A stretch of 64,000 nucleotides of DNA from Larix kaempferi (lineage: Eukaryota > Streptophyta > Pinopsida > Pinales > Pinaceae): the NCBI GenBank assembly GCA_027924585.1, contig BSBM01001445.1:1550001-1614000 (forward strand). The letters are read 5' to 3'. Shown here one piece after another: positions 22,269 through 32,520 of this stretch. Position 1 is the first letter of the stretch. Every line of letters begins with the position of its first letter. The position numbers and the translations under genes are program-made. The notes below the pieces were generated by a model that saw only the letters and a list, made by a program, of their open reading frames with translations, was not told where the DNA came from and did not search any database.

Positions 22269-23469
22269 TTTTTTATTTTTATTTTATAATATTTATTTAA
22301 TATTGTATTTCTTATTTCTAATATGTGAGAATGTGAGAATTTTGGTTAACAATTTTTCTTCCAAGAATGCAACGAATGCCATAGAAGCCGAAATGGTTGA
22401 AAGTTTATGCAGTATATCCATGAGATCATTGAAAACCTATGTTATGGGTGCTCTCACTGTTTCATATCTACTCGCCCAGATCTGCAATTTTGCTCATGCA
22501 GAAGTTCGTGACCATGAACCTTCTAGATCTATAATAGTATACTATCTGCCGCCTCCTGTGGAGCTAGTGTTGGATTCTTAGTCTGGTTTTATCTTCCATC
22601 ACTCCATTTTTATTAGTTTCCTCTCTTGTTATCGTTTGCCAACGGTGGTAATGATAAAAGTAGAGTATTTTTATAATTGTTAATAAACCCATGTTAAAGG
22701 TATTTTTGGTTCAGTTGAACCATACTCACATGGTATCAGTCTTTACTATGTATTCATTGCCTCCATAGCTATTGGTTCTTCTACAGAGTTTCTGCATTGA
22801 TGAGTTTTATGGCATATAAAGTGAGCTATAGTTGAGTTTTTCTTTTTCAATCTCTTATTAAAATCTTTTTGCCAATATTATGTCGTATTTAAATCCTTTC
22901 TCCTTGTACATTAACAGGTATGCAATTCAAGTTTGGGTCGTACTATTTCGAAGCACAAGCAAACCCTATGGAATTTCTTGTGCATTATTTACTGCTCCCT
23001 GAATTTGATAATTCCCTTTTCAAGTGTTTTCAATAAGCATTATCAATATAGTAAAACTATCAATATAGTAAAACCATTCGTAATGGATCCTATTTGATTA
23101 CTTTTGGTTTAAAAAAAAAAGGAAGAATAGATGTGGCTTCCAAACTATGATGCGAAGGCACAATCAGAAATATACTTATTTTTTCTCATGCACCCAAATC
23201 ATTAGAACAGTTATGCATTCAGTATTTGATACTAGGAATTGGTTTTCTCTTTTAAGTATGAGGAATAGGAATTATGACAATTCATTTCTAGCCTTCACAT
23301 GTCTGCCTAAGATAGATTTTTAATTGCTTGATTTGCTTCATTAACCATTTTTATTATCGTGTCTTTCAAAACTAGCAAAGAAGAGGAAGGGGATGTTAGG
23401 TATTACCTTTTATATATTTTCTTCTCATGAAAACTCTAGGTAAAATGTCCCTTTTTCAAGAACCTGTGG

Positions 23470-23658
23470 CTAAAAATAATATAATTGTGCCACTTCTGCA
23501 TGTGAGGGTTCTTTAGAACCTATCTTAGAAAACCTCATTCGTGGCCTACATGGTAGATTATCAGAGACTACTTCCTGTATATTCCTTTTCTCAAGATTTT
23601 GACTTGTGCTATCCTTATAGTCTCCAGGTACCTTCCGATTCAAGCTAAAAGTAAACAA
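23470..23658 (-). CDS. Hypothetical 62-aa open frame, conserved in both copies
   Basis: Reads SLNRKVPGDYKDSTSQNLEK and PRMRFSKIGSKEPSHAEVAQ. It is intact in copy 2 (44114-44302) with three replacements. Both copies are so similar overall that openness alone is weak evidence of selection. The composition is protein-like, so an exon remnant is possible; no family recognised. Confidence 0.25.
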   Translation of the reverse strand: MFTFSLNRKVPGDYKDSTSQNLEKRNIQEVVSDNLPCRPRMRFSKIGSKEPSHAEVAQLYYF

Positions 23659-23806
23659 ACATAAATGTGAATAAAGATCATATACCCAAATCTACACTAT
23701 TTCATCTACCATTTCTATTATTTGCAGTATTTACAATTTTTTGTTTTGTTCCTTTTTAAAACAAGGGAGGTGCAATATCTTTACTACTCCCACTTGTGGA
23801 GTTTGT

Positions 23807-23823
23807 CTAAACAATACAGAGTT
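23807..23823. repeat. LINE target-site duplication, 3' side (CTAAACAATACAGAGTT)
   Basis: 17-bp direct repeat identical to 31032-31048. The uninterrupted ancestral site is seen once at 44451-44467 in copy 2. Confidence 0.95.
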
Positions 23824-23836
23824 TTTTTTTTTTTTT

Positions 23837-24387
23837 CCAAAGAAAAAGTCGTAATTTTATTTCAAGTAAATGAACAAAATTACATTCTGCACATGTAATA
23901 AGATCATAGAGATCCCTACATTTTCGCATATTTGCTGATCATATACAGCTAGAGGCCCATCCATATCCAAATAATGCTGATCATACAGCACTTCATAATG
24001 CCGGTTACCAATATTAAAATTTTCTCAAAAGTTTTCAAACTAATTCACTGTTTTAATTGCCCAACATCACCATATCAGTGCTGCTAAGAACAAAAACCAA
24101 TTGCTTCCATAGCCGGTCCACCAATGCCTCCAAAAAGGCCCTCGATAGCTCCAAAAAAGTAACATACAGCACAATATGCCGATTTCAAATAGCACAATAG
24201 TCTCCAACGTTGAGTTCCGATCAAGCAATTCACTGTCATGTCTGCCCGAAAGCACCAAAAAATAGAAAAAGTGCTCCATTACCGGGCCTCCAATGCCTCT
24301 TGAAGGCCCATGATATCACCAAAATGCAGAAATCAATAGCCAAAGGACATCAAAAAGAACTGTTATGTAAGCTGAAGCAGATTCCGA
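23837..24387 (-). other. LINE 3' untranslated region
   Basis: Extends from the ORF2 stop to the A tail. It holds two copies of a motif seen on the plus strand as CCAATGCCTC-N5-AAGGCC (24124-24144 and 24291-24309); a third copy lies in the last ORF2 codons (24403-24426). Such repeated short hairpin-prone motifs near the 3' end could be recognised by the element's reverse transcriptase; this is inference. Confidence 0.8.
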
Positions 24388-27300
24388 TCAAACTCCCACC
24401 CTGTCATCCAATGCCTCGCTGAAAGGCCAATGATAATAGCTGTAGGATGTTTCAGTAGTATGTACTGTAATTCGCCAAGTGCCAAAAATAAGACGTTGCT
24501 GCGTCGCTTCTTTTGAAAGAAAGTCGGCCATGCCGTTTCTCTCCCTGTAAACATGTGTAAATGTTAAAAGATTAAAATGCTGCTTTAACCGTATAACATC
24601 TTCCAGTATAGGTGAGAGAACCATCACATTACATTGTGTATGCTCATTGGCCCAATCAATAACAATCTGTGAGTCTCCAAATATCTGCAATGAAAGGCAT
24701 CCCTGTTCAATTGCAAATAACAACAACAATCTAAGTGACATGATTTCAGCATAGTTGTTTGTACCGGTCCCCAATCCAGTAGCTATGTGAAAATAATGTA
24801 AATCAGATTTATGTAACACGATCCCCCCCCCACAAACCAATTGATCCAGAGATGCACCATCGAAAAATGCCCACGGTAATGTTTTATCAATCATTTCAGC
24901 GATCACAGGGCGTGTTCTAATCGGATTAGGAGCAGTCTTGAAATGATCAATGATAGCCACTGCTTGTGCCACCACTTGCTCAATCGGGATTCTGCTATCC
25001 TGGAAGATAAGTCTGTTGCGTGTGATCCAAATCCCCCAGGCAAAAATGCATGGGGCCGCACATATGGGTGCTGTCTGTTGTTCTGACCACCATAGATGGA
25101 ATGCCTCAAAAACAGTCTCACCCCACCAACGCGTAGTGAGATTCAGATACTGGCATATATTAGTCCATACAGCCTGGGAGAAACGACAGTGCACAAATAT
25201 GTGTGAAATAGTCTCCTCCGCCTCCCTACAGAGTGGATAGAAACCCGGACCCTGTAGGAAACGACGCTTCAGCACATCCCAGGTAGGTGCCTTATGTTCC
25301 AATATCGCCCAGAAGAGTAGTTTGGCTTTACCGGGACATTTAAGCTTCCACAGAGCTTTCCACCACCACACCAAGGCCCTGTTCTGCACCTCCATATTTA
25401 ATTGAATATATCCCAATTTAGGTGTGTATATCCCTGTGGGATGATGATCCCATATAAGTTTATCAGGCCTATCAGTCAGACGGATATTGGAGCATCTTAA
25501 GATCCGAATGTAATTCTCCCAATCCCCAATCAAGTCCGCGGGAACAACAAGATGCTGGGCAGTGTACCACCCCTGGTGCATTAGTGTGCTTACACCCGGA
25601 TGTGTGATATCAGCTAGGAAGTGGCATCCCCTAGCTGCCAGGTAGGTCCTTAAATCCACAGGAAATACATGCTCCCCCCTACATCCGACCCATGGATCCA
25701 GTCCAATACGGAGTGATTGCCCATTGCCTATACGCCACACTAAACCCGATCCCACAAGCAGAAAATTCTGAACCACCGCTTTCCAAACCACAGAACAGTT
25801 AGCCCTCGATTTGTTGCCCTGCCTAATCCATTCAAGGAGGGTTAAAGGCGCAATGTATTTGTGGTAAACCACCCTGGTCCAGAGGCTTCGTGTATTGATA
25901 ATTCTCCATACCACTTTAGCCCCCAATGCCTTGGCAAAAAGAAATATATTCTTAAGGCCCCAGCCACCCAGTGCTTTGGGGATTGCAATCCTATCCCATC
26001 TAACCCACACCAATGCTCGATTCGCACCCTGACCCTTCCAAAGGAAGGCAAAAACCAACCGACGAATCTGCTCCAAGATACCTCGAGGAATCCAAGCGAG
26101 AGACATCCAGTAAACCGGTATTGCTTCCAAAACAGATTTAACCAACACCAGTCTCCCTGCCCTCGAGAGCCATTTTTGACTCCAACCATGCAGTCTCTTC
26201 TCGAACTTGGAAATTAACCATTGCCAATCAGCCTTAAGATATGCATTAGGTTTTAAATGAAATCCAAGGTACTTTAAGCCATCTCCGATTTCCATAATCC
26301 GATAGGGGAGTCTAGTGGCTAATCTGTGCCTCTCCTGCTCATTTAGATGCGAGCAAGAGATTGTAGATTTTTCAATATTCACGAGCATACCCGTAGCAAC
26401 TTGCAGTAAAGAAAGACCTTCGACCACCTTATCAATGTCCATTCTCGAACCATCACAAAAAATAAGAACGTCGTCAACAAATAGGAGATGTGTGATATAC
26501 AGTACCTGAGTAATGGAGATACCACGAAACGATCCATCAGCCTTTGCTTTCAGAATAAACCGGCTGAGGCCTTCAGCAACAAGGAGAAAAAGCAGGGGTG
26601 AAAGTGGACAGCCTTGTCGTAGCCCCCGACCAGCATGGAAAAATGGGCTCGCCGAACCATTTATCAATACAGCAAAACTAACCGTGGTGATGCATGCCAT
26701 AACCCATCGAACAAATTCGTAGCATAAGCCCAGATGTGTGAGGAGCATCCGAATGTAGAGCCAGCTAACCCTGTCGAATGCTTTAGAGAGGTCAATCTTA
26801 ATCACTGCTCCCTTCTGCTTCTGTACCTTCATGGTATGTAAACCTTCTTGTGCAACTCCAATGGCCTCGTGAATTTGACGACCTTCCAAGAATCCAAATT
26901 GTTCACATGAGATATGTTGTGACAGGATATTTTTTAATCTCCTCGCCATAATCTTGGCTATGATCTTATAAATGCAATTGCAGAGTGAGATAGGCCTGAA
27001 TTCCTCAAAATGATCAGGTTTGTCAGATTTTGGTATGAGAGCAATAAATGTCGAGTTGAAGGGTCCATGTACAAAGCCAGCCTTTCTTGACTCTTCTACC
27101 ACAGCCAATAATTCTTCCCCAATACAGTCAAAGAAACCCAAGTAAAATTCAATAGGCCAGTCGTCAGGCCCAGGGCTTTTATCTTTTTGACAGGATTGCA
27201 TAACCTGCAAGAGTTCAATCGATGACACCTCCTCCATCAGTAGTTTGTTCTCTTCCTCCCCCACAAAACGTGGGAAGAGCTGAGCCATTCTGATAACCTC

Positions 27301-28557
27301 TGCTATGGAGGCCCCCGGTGGAGCAGTGAATAAGTCTTCGTAATGTCTAACCCCCATCTCAGCCAAACCATCAAAGCTGGAGACCCGCTCCCCTTCAGGT
27401 GTAGATAATTCCCAGATTGAGTTGGTGAATTTTCTCCCCTTAGCATATGCTTGGAAGAATTTAGTATTCTCATCCCCACAATTTAACCAAATCGCCCTGC
27501 TTTTCATTCTCCACATCTCCTCTTGTTCACAGAGTAACACATTCCTGCTATTTTCCCAGTCCAGTAGCTCACCTTTTTGCTGTTCATCCAGGTAACCCAT
27601 ACCCCGACAGTGTAATAATCTATCAATATTCAACTCAGCATCCCTCAGAAGCTGATCATCTTTAACCCTTTTTGCCTTTTCCCAGTGGACTGTGGCCTCT
27701 TTAAGATGCTTGAGATTGTGTTGAAAGTGAACTCCTGCATGTTCCTGAGACTCCAATGGTCGATGAACCCACAGTTGCTGAACTAAATTTTGATAATCCT
27801 CCTCCTTTAACCAGCTAGGATTGAATTTAAATGGGTTGGGGGGTTTGTTCCTACCGCCTCTCAATTCCAGAAAGATGGGACAGTGGTCAGAGACCCCCCC
27901 TGACCCAACCCATTGCTTGACAACATCAACCCCCAGTGCCAACACATCCGCCACCAGAAACCTATCCAGTCTCTTGGCCACCCTTTGTTCCCCTGTTCTC
28001 TTATTCCTCCACGTCGGGGTTAACCTGGTTGGCTGAATGTCAAGAAGATCCTTCCCAGCGAAGGCTTGAATGAAGAAGTTAGCTAATGGATCCGGAGCAG
28101 CTCGAGGCCCCCATACTTCAGATGTCCCCAGAGAAAGGTTGAGGTCTCCACCCAGAATCACATCTCTTCCGTCAAAAAGATCCATGCTAAGCAAGGAGTC
28201 CCAGAAGCCAGCCCTATTCAAATAGGGTCCATAGATATTAAGAATTGTTAACATCCTACCAATCTCTGCATCCCATACTTCCAACCCAATCCCAGAAGAG
28301 ATACCCCAAGAGCTAGCATATCTGCAGTTCTTCACCTTCCACCCCGTAGCCAGCCCTCCAGAACGACCTCTTGCATCCAACCCCACGAACTTCCAGCCAG
28401 GTAGCAAATTTTCCAAAACTCTAACCACCTCCACACTGCCGCCCAATGTTTCCTGTAGTAGTAGTATATCAGGTTGATTTAAATCCACCAACCTCCGGAG
28501 TGACGATTTTTTAATGGGGCTCGCCAACCCACGACAGTTGAATGACAGTAATTTCAT
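24388..28557 (-). CDS. LINE ORF2 protein: endonuclease, reverse transcriptase, zinc-binding region, RNase H
   Basis: 1389 aa, intact. Residues 1-235 are an APE-type endonuclease (N7 in SFNCRG, E36 in LQET, GGDLN near 137, SDH near 223) that nicks target DNA. The reverse transcriptase spans about 490-770: STFIALIPKSDKP, KIDLSKAFDRVSW (near 587), GLRQGCPLSPLLF (645), and the catalytic FVDD (693-696; FADD is usual). A zf-RVT region lies at about 1045-1135. A type I RNase H is at about 1228-1355, with FFDGAS, NNYAE, FGDSQ and a C-terminal RERNGMADFLSKEA block. The start codon overlaps the ORF1 stop as ATGA (28557-28554), which suggests coupled termination-reinitiation. It performs target-primed reverse transcription in the nucleus. 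Confidence 0.95.
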   Translation of the reverse strand: MKLLSFNCRGLASPIKKSSLRRLVDLNQPDILLLQETLGGSVEVVRVLENLLPGWKFVGLDARGRSGGLATGWKVKNCRYASSWGISSGIGLEVWDAEIGRMLTILNIYGPYLNRAGFWDSLLSMDLFDGRDVILGGDLNLSLGTSEVWGPRAAPDPLANFFIQAFAGKDLLDIQPTRLTPTWRNKRTGEQRVAKRLDRFLVADVLALGVDVVKQWVGSGGVSDHCPIFLELRGGRNKPPNPFKFNPSWLKEEDYQNLVQQLWVHRPLESQEHAGVHFQHNLKHLKEATVHWEKAKRVKDDQLLRDAELNIDRLLHCRGMGYLDEQQKGELLDWENSRNVLLCEQEEMWRMKSRAIWLNCGDENTKFFQAYAKGRKFTNSIWELSTPEGERVSSFDGLAEMGVRHYEDLFTAPPGASIAEVIRMAQLFPRFVGEEENKLLMEEVSSIELLQVMQSCQKDKSPGPDDWPIEFYLGFFDCIGEELLAVVEESRKAGFVHGPFNSTFIALIPKSDKPDHFEEFRPISLCNCIYKIIAKIMARRLKNILSQHISCEQFGFLEGRQIHEAIGVAQEGLHTMKVQKQKGAVIKIDLSKAFDRVSWLYIRMLLTHLGLCYEFVRWVMACITTVSFAVLINGSASPFFHAGRGLRQGCPLSPLLFLLVAEGLSRFILKAKADGSFRGISITQVLYITHLLFVDDVLIFCDGSRMDIDKVVEGLSLLQVATGMLVNIEKSTISCSHLNEQERHRLATRLPYRIMEIGDGLKYLGFHLKPNAYLKADWQWLISKFEKRLHGWSQKWLSRAGRLVLVKSVLEAIPVYWMSLAWIPRGILEQIRRLVFAFLWKGQGANRALVWVRWDRIAIPKALGGWGLKNIFLFAKALGAKVVWRIINTRSLWTRVVYHKYIAPLTLLEWIRQGNKSRANCSVVWKAVVQNFLLVGSGLVWRIGNGQSLRIGLDPWVGCRGEHVFPVDLRTYLAARGCHFLADITHPGVSTLMHQGWYTAQHLVVPADLIGDWENYIRILRCSNIRLTDRPDKLIWDHHPTGIYTPKLGYIQLNMEVQNRALVWWWKALWKLKCPGKAKLLFWAILEHKAPTWDVLKRRFLQGPGFYPLCREAEETISHIFVHCRFSQAVWTNICQYLNLTTRWWGETVFEAFHLWWSEQQTAPICAAPCIFAWGIWITRNRLIFQDSRIPIEQVVAQAVAIIDHFKTAPNPIRTRPVIAEMIDKTLPWAFFDGASLDQLVCGGGIVLHKSDLHYFHIATGLGTGTNNYAEIMSLRLLLLFAIEQGCLSLQIFGDSQIVIDWANEHTQCNVMVLSPILEDVIRLKQHFNLLTFTHVYRERNGMADFLSKEATQQRLIFGTWRITVHTTETSYSYYHWPFSEALDDRVGV

Positions 28558-30416
28558 ATGTAACCCCCCTCCAGGGTTTTCGCTGCTCTAAGTGCCCATT
28601 CAATAGTGGATTGAGTGCCCATAACCAAGTCAACTCTTGCCCGATCTTGTGCTTTAGATAGCTGAGATTTCCGTCCCCGGCCTTTCCCCAAGGTGCTAGC
28701 AGCCAATTCAGGAAGCCCCCTGCCCCCCGAATCAGCAGAGATCACCCTATTTCTAAGTGCATATCGGATACTACGTCCCACAGAATTGGGAGAGGGTAGA
28801 GTGGATACAATAGGTGGCGATTCAGCACAGTCCGTGACAGGCATTAAACAGGGAGCTACATTGCTGAGTGATATAGGACTGTCAGAAGGATGAGGCTTTA
28901 AGCATACCCCCCCCAATTCAGGCGAGACAGAAAATAAAGAGGCATCAGCAGAGAAAGGATGAGTCCTACCCGGGGAATAAGTGGAAGAACCCCGCCGAGA
29001 GTAAGCCTGTGCTTGTAACTTCCTGGTTGCAGCCCGAGTCAATGGTGTTATGTTGCCCACTGTAGACCCTACAACAACCGTCTCCTTGCTCCCAAAGTTG
29101 TCCAAACCCACATTCTTCAGGGTTGTCATCCCGGATCCCTGTAATCCACACGATGCCACTGGTATTGTCGGTACCTGGGCAGCCCCAGTGTCCATAGCAG
29201 GCACAAATTCCCTATCCCCTGCCATCTGTGGGCTCCTCTTCTGCTCAGGAACAGTGCTAGCAGCTGCTTCAGATACAACCGGCGGTCTGCTGCCCCGAAA
29301 TGGTAGCGTGCACCCTGCAACCAGATGTCCATGGGCGTGGCAACGGTGGCATCGAAACGGCACCCCCACATAGTCCAAAATCTGTGTGAATTCCCCATCC
29401 TTCGTCAGAATCTTGATCTCAGCCGATAGCCCCAGCCTAATGTCGATCTTGACCAAAATCTTAGCCACCGAATAGATACCAGTTCTAGTATGGGAATAAT
29501 CAGCACAAATGTATTCACCAAGGAAATTCCCTATGGCTGCAAACCTTGCTTCATTCCAGAGATGCATGGGAAGCCTTGGTAGCTTCACCCATATAGGTTC
29601 TCGGTCAATTTTTTCAGTTTTGGAATCAAAGAAGGGCGACCATCTTTTCAGCACAATAGGAACGCCCAGCATTGTCCAATGATGACCTATAACAGCTTCT
29701 ACCTCTCCAAAATTCGCCAGGATAAATGAGAACCAACCCTTTGACAAAACCCTGATCTCAGGTGCAGTGACTACCAAGTCCACCCAATGCTCGGCCGCCC
29801 AACGCTGTAGGAAACCCCGCCCGAGCCTCTTTCCTCGGACATGACCAACCACCGCAATGCGGGAGAAATCCTCAGCCTCCTCCATCGAGACATCTACTCC
29901 CATCACCAATTTGTCCTTCCTATGCCGATCCTTGACCTTATTCACAAAATTTTTATGCGAAGCAGCCTTAGCAGAAACCTTTGTACTAGGAATGATCAGA
30001 GGTTCAACGTCAGTGAGTAGTTTTCCAACCCCAGGTGCCGCCGCTGCAGATGCACTAGTTGGATGACCCTGGCCTCCACTGGCCTGACCCCGTTCCTCAA
30101 CGTCACGGGGTTCCACCGACAGAAATGGATTCCCGTCAGAGAGAGAAGAAGACAGAATTGGTTTTCCAACAGGGAGAGAAGCCGATCTTCCACCCGACCG
30201 CTTGTTTTCACCCCCAGCTTCGAGCCAATTCTCTCGCCGAGCTTCCGAAGGTAATGGAAAATTCCGCCCCAGAAGACCCGCCAAGTCTGGCCTGTCCCTA
30301 ATGCCAGCAGAAGTAAGATCAAAAATCCCAATGCCACAGTCCCCATCCGAGGTGTAGTCCACCTCCTGCTCATCTCCGCTCCCCATACCAACCCAGCGAT
30401 CCCCCACGGCAGGCAA
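28554..30416 (-). CDS. LINE ORF1 protein: DUF4283 and zinc knuckle RNA-binding protein
   Basis: 620 aa, intact. The N-terminal 170 residues are low complexity and likely disordered. Residues about 180-345 match the DUF4283 domain found in plant LINE ORF1 proteins (KGWFSFILANFGEVEAVI; PIWVKLPRLPMHLWNEA). A CCHC zinc knuckle follows (C356, C359, H364, C369; CHRCHAHGHLVAGC). The C-terminal 250 residues are Ser/Pro/basic-rich. The protein probably binds element RNA to form the ribonucleoprotein particle. It ends 4 nt inside the ORF2 start. The ATG at 30416 is chosen as it opens the frame; an upstream 93-codon frame in the 5' UTR (30715-30434) is not linked. Confidence 0.92.
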   Translation of the reverse strand: MPAVGDRWVGMGSGDEQEVDYTSDGDCGIGIFDLTSAGIRDRPDLAGLLGRNFPLPSEARRENWLEAGGENKRSGGRSASLPVGKPILSSSLSDGNPFLSVEPRDVEERGQASGGQGHPTSASAAAAPGVGKLLTDVEPLIIPSTKVSAKAASHKNFVNKVKDRHRKDKLVMGVDVSMEEAEDFSRIAVVGHVRGKRLGRGFLQRWAAEHWVDLVVTAPEIRVLSKGWFSFILANFGEVEAVIGHHWTMLGVPIVLKRWSPFFDSKTEKIDREPIWVKLPRLPMHLWNEARFAAIGNFLGEYICADYSHTRTGIYSVAKILVKIDIRLGLSAEIKILTKDGEFTQILDYVGVPFRCHRCHAHGHLVAGCTLPFRGSRPPVVSEAAASTVPEQKRSPQMAGDREFVPAMDTGAAQVPTIPVASCGLQGSGMTTLKNVGLDNFGSKETVVVGSTVGNITPLTRAATRKLQAQAYSRRGSSTYSPGRTHPFSADASLFSVSPELGGVCLKPHPSDSPISLSNVAPCLMPVTDCAESPPIVSTLPSPNSVGRSIRYALRNRVISADSGGRGLPELAASTLGKGRGRKSQLSKAQDRARVDLVMGTQSTIEWALRAAKTLEGGYI

Positions 30417-31031
30417 GACCGAGCCCCAACCGTTCAGTCAGCCAAATTAAGCCTACCCGGAAATGGTCCGAGCCCCTGTCCACCAATGAAAGAGCAGCAA
30501 TCCTCCTCAAACAACGAAACCCCTTCTTCCGCGTGTCCTTCAGCCGCAGATATACCAGGGACCCAAAGACACCAGAACGGAGCACTTACTGCTTCAATCT
30601 TCGAGTTGCTGGTCCAACCACAACGCTGATAGTCGATCTTCTTCAATCCTTGTTCACCAGGCTGCCCACTTCCTAATCTAGTCCACCGCCATGTCCAGCA
30701 TATCTTGGAGCCCAATTCATTTCACGATCAGTTTCTTGGAGCTATCCCCCGAATCTAATCCCCTCTTGTTCAGCACACAGCTTCCATCATTCTTGATGAT
30801 CCCAGGCAATGTTCTAGTAACCAAGAAGTCACAAAACCGATATCACCTTCCGCTCGAATCCATCTGAAACTCAGAATCCAATAAAAAACATCAAGCCAAG
30901 AAACATGCTCCCGCGCCTCCTTCCAAATCCAAGATCAAGTAAACTGGTATGTTCGGCATCCTCAAGCCAGAATCTGATGGCAATGGTCACAGCTCAGTTT
31001 TACTGGAACACAGCTCTCGCAGACGCTCCTC
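30417..31031 (-). promoter_or_regulatory. LINE 5' untranslated region, presumed internal promoter
   Basis: About 615 bp between the 5' target duplication and the ORF1 start. It is GC-richer than the flanks and contains a short 93-codon open frame of unknown meaning. Plant and animal LINEs carry an internal RNA polymerase II promoter here; no specific motif was identified. Presence of this region shows that the copy is not 5'-truncated in any obvious way. Confidence 0.6.
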
Positions 31032-31048
31032 CTAAACAATACAGAGTT
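31032..31048. repeat. LINE target-site duplication, 5' side (CTAAACAATACAGAGTT)
   Basis: Identical to 23807-23823; the host sequence (GTTGTAGTAACCTCTG) resumes directly after it as in copy 2. Confidence 0.95.
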
Positions 31049-32446
31049 GTTGTAGTAACCTCTGTGAATAAGAGGCCACGCTAGTTTTGGTTCATCTTGA
31101 TTTATAGAGGTTACTCCACAACTTTATTGTTTAAATGATCTTAATTTCATTCGTAGCTTCATAGTACTCCGGAGAGAAACGAGAATGGGGGCACCCACAC
31201 ACCCAAAGAATGAATTACCCCTGCAAATCTAAAGGGTTCACAGGATTCTGTGATACAAAACAATGGATAATATAAAGGGTTCGCAGACTGGCTTATCTAG
31301 CAAGGAGATACAAATCATTACCATTGTATATTGCATTTTCAACTAAAAAGAGTCTATCCCTTATATGGAACTACACTTTTTATCCATTACAAGATATTGT
31401 ATCATATGATCATGCATTCACATATTTAACCAACTAATTACATATTTAACTTTATCTCCTTTCAATGCAAGTTCCATTATTGTTCATTAGCCTTAAGTGA
31501 CATTTATCCCATTCTAGCATTAACCATTACCCCAAAAATAAATTTAAATTGAAAGACAAAACATACTCGTAAGAGAAAATGTAAAAGAACCACTTCATGA
31601 ATGGACACTTCAAGATGGATATGCCATCATTTTACTTCATTTTCTTCTCACAACAACAAATACGAGTGCGCGCAGACATTTTATATAAAATTATGAAAAA
31701 TGCAACAACTACAAGCCCCATAATATCAAGAGAATCACACCTTTTAATAGATTGATGAAATTAAAATATCTTGGAAATGACAAAGTCCAAACTTGTAAAC
31801 ATTTAACATATTTAAACTTATTTCAATTTATTATCTTTATCTTATAGAAAAAAGACAAAGTCCAAACATATAAACATTTAACATATTTAAAATTATTTCA
31901 ATTTATTATCTTAAAACAGGAACTTGAAGCTCAGCTTCTATCTTCCTTGTTTTAAATAGTGAAATTAGTACGTGGGCACCACATAAACGTATAAGCTAAG
32001 GAATATCTTTTAGTTTTACAAACACTGGATCTTAGACTAATAAAAAGAAATTACAACAATAATATAGTCATGCCAAATATAAAGAAAATTATAATAAATA
32101 AAATGTAATGTAAGATAGCATATATGCATGATGTAATCAATGTTTATATATTTAATTGATGTTACTCATAAAGATTTCCTATCGTATTATATAATAATAA
32201 TAATAATTTATTATCTAAACTAGACAACTATATCTTAGAAGTAAATAAATTTACCTAGATGTATCACCTAAAACACCGGAGCATTTTTTCTCCGTGCATT
32301 TGTTTTATTAAACATTAAACAATGAAAACCTCATTATGATATTTATCTTTAAACTTATTATTTCCGTACTTTGTTTTATGCAGTTTAAACTTCCAAAGGA
32401 ATGAATACCTACTCATTTTATAAAACAACCACCGAACCTGCAACCA

Positions 32447-32520
32447 TTAATCATGAATACCTACTCATTTTATAAAACAAACACCGTAAATTTTCTATGC
32501 GTAATGTGCAATTAATCATG
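32447..32520. other. Filler-DNA junction at the right edge of copy 1
   Basis: After the homology with copy 2 stops, TTAATCATG (32447-32455) is followed by a second copy of about 34 bp of nearby sequence (GAATACCTACTCATTTTATA, first at 32403, again at 32454). Then come about 25 new bases and TTAATCATG again (32512-32520). Short templated patches like this are typical of end joining with template switching. Confidence 0.7.

Larger units (their letters stand above)
23824..31031 (-). mobile_element. Full-length L1-clade non-LTR retrotransposon (LINE), plant type
   Basis: A complete 7.2-kb element on the minus strand: 5' UTR (31031-30417), ORF1 (30416-28554), ORF2 (28557-24388), 3' UTR, and an A tail seen as 15 T at 23822-23836. 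It is bounded by 17-bp target duplications and has an empty homologous site at 44451-44467. Both ORFs are uninterrupted, so insertion is recent and the element may be competent. GC content is visibly higher than in the surrounding DNA. The C-terminal RNase H in ORF2 places it with the plant L1 lineages that acquired a ribonuclease H domain. Confidence 0.95.
16304..32446. repeat. Segmental direct duplication, copy 1 (contains the LINE)
   Basis: From CAATGTCACC (16304) to CCGAACCTGCAACCA (ending 32446) this segment aligns base for base with 37728-45868, with a low level of substitutions. Without the LINE (7.2 kb) and one extra tandem unit (about 0.84 kb) it is about 8.1 kb, like copy 2. It is mostly non-coding. 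The left edge is where copy 2 meets a gypsy LTR; the right edge is a rearrangement junction. Confidence 0.9.

Noticed and set aside
22303-22581. 92-codon plus-strand frame as a gene
   Set aside because: It starts in an AT-rich, intron-like stretch, and its copy 2 counterpart is frameshifted and shortened by the 64-bp deletion.
24388-30715. Many open frames on the plus strand and in other frames across the LINE (for example 25861-26217, 26513-26722, 29050-29373)
   Set aside because: They overlap the intact LINE ORFs in GC-richer DNA, have no recognisable domain and are shadows.
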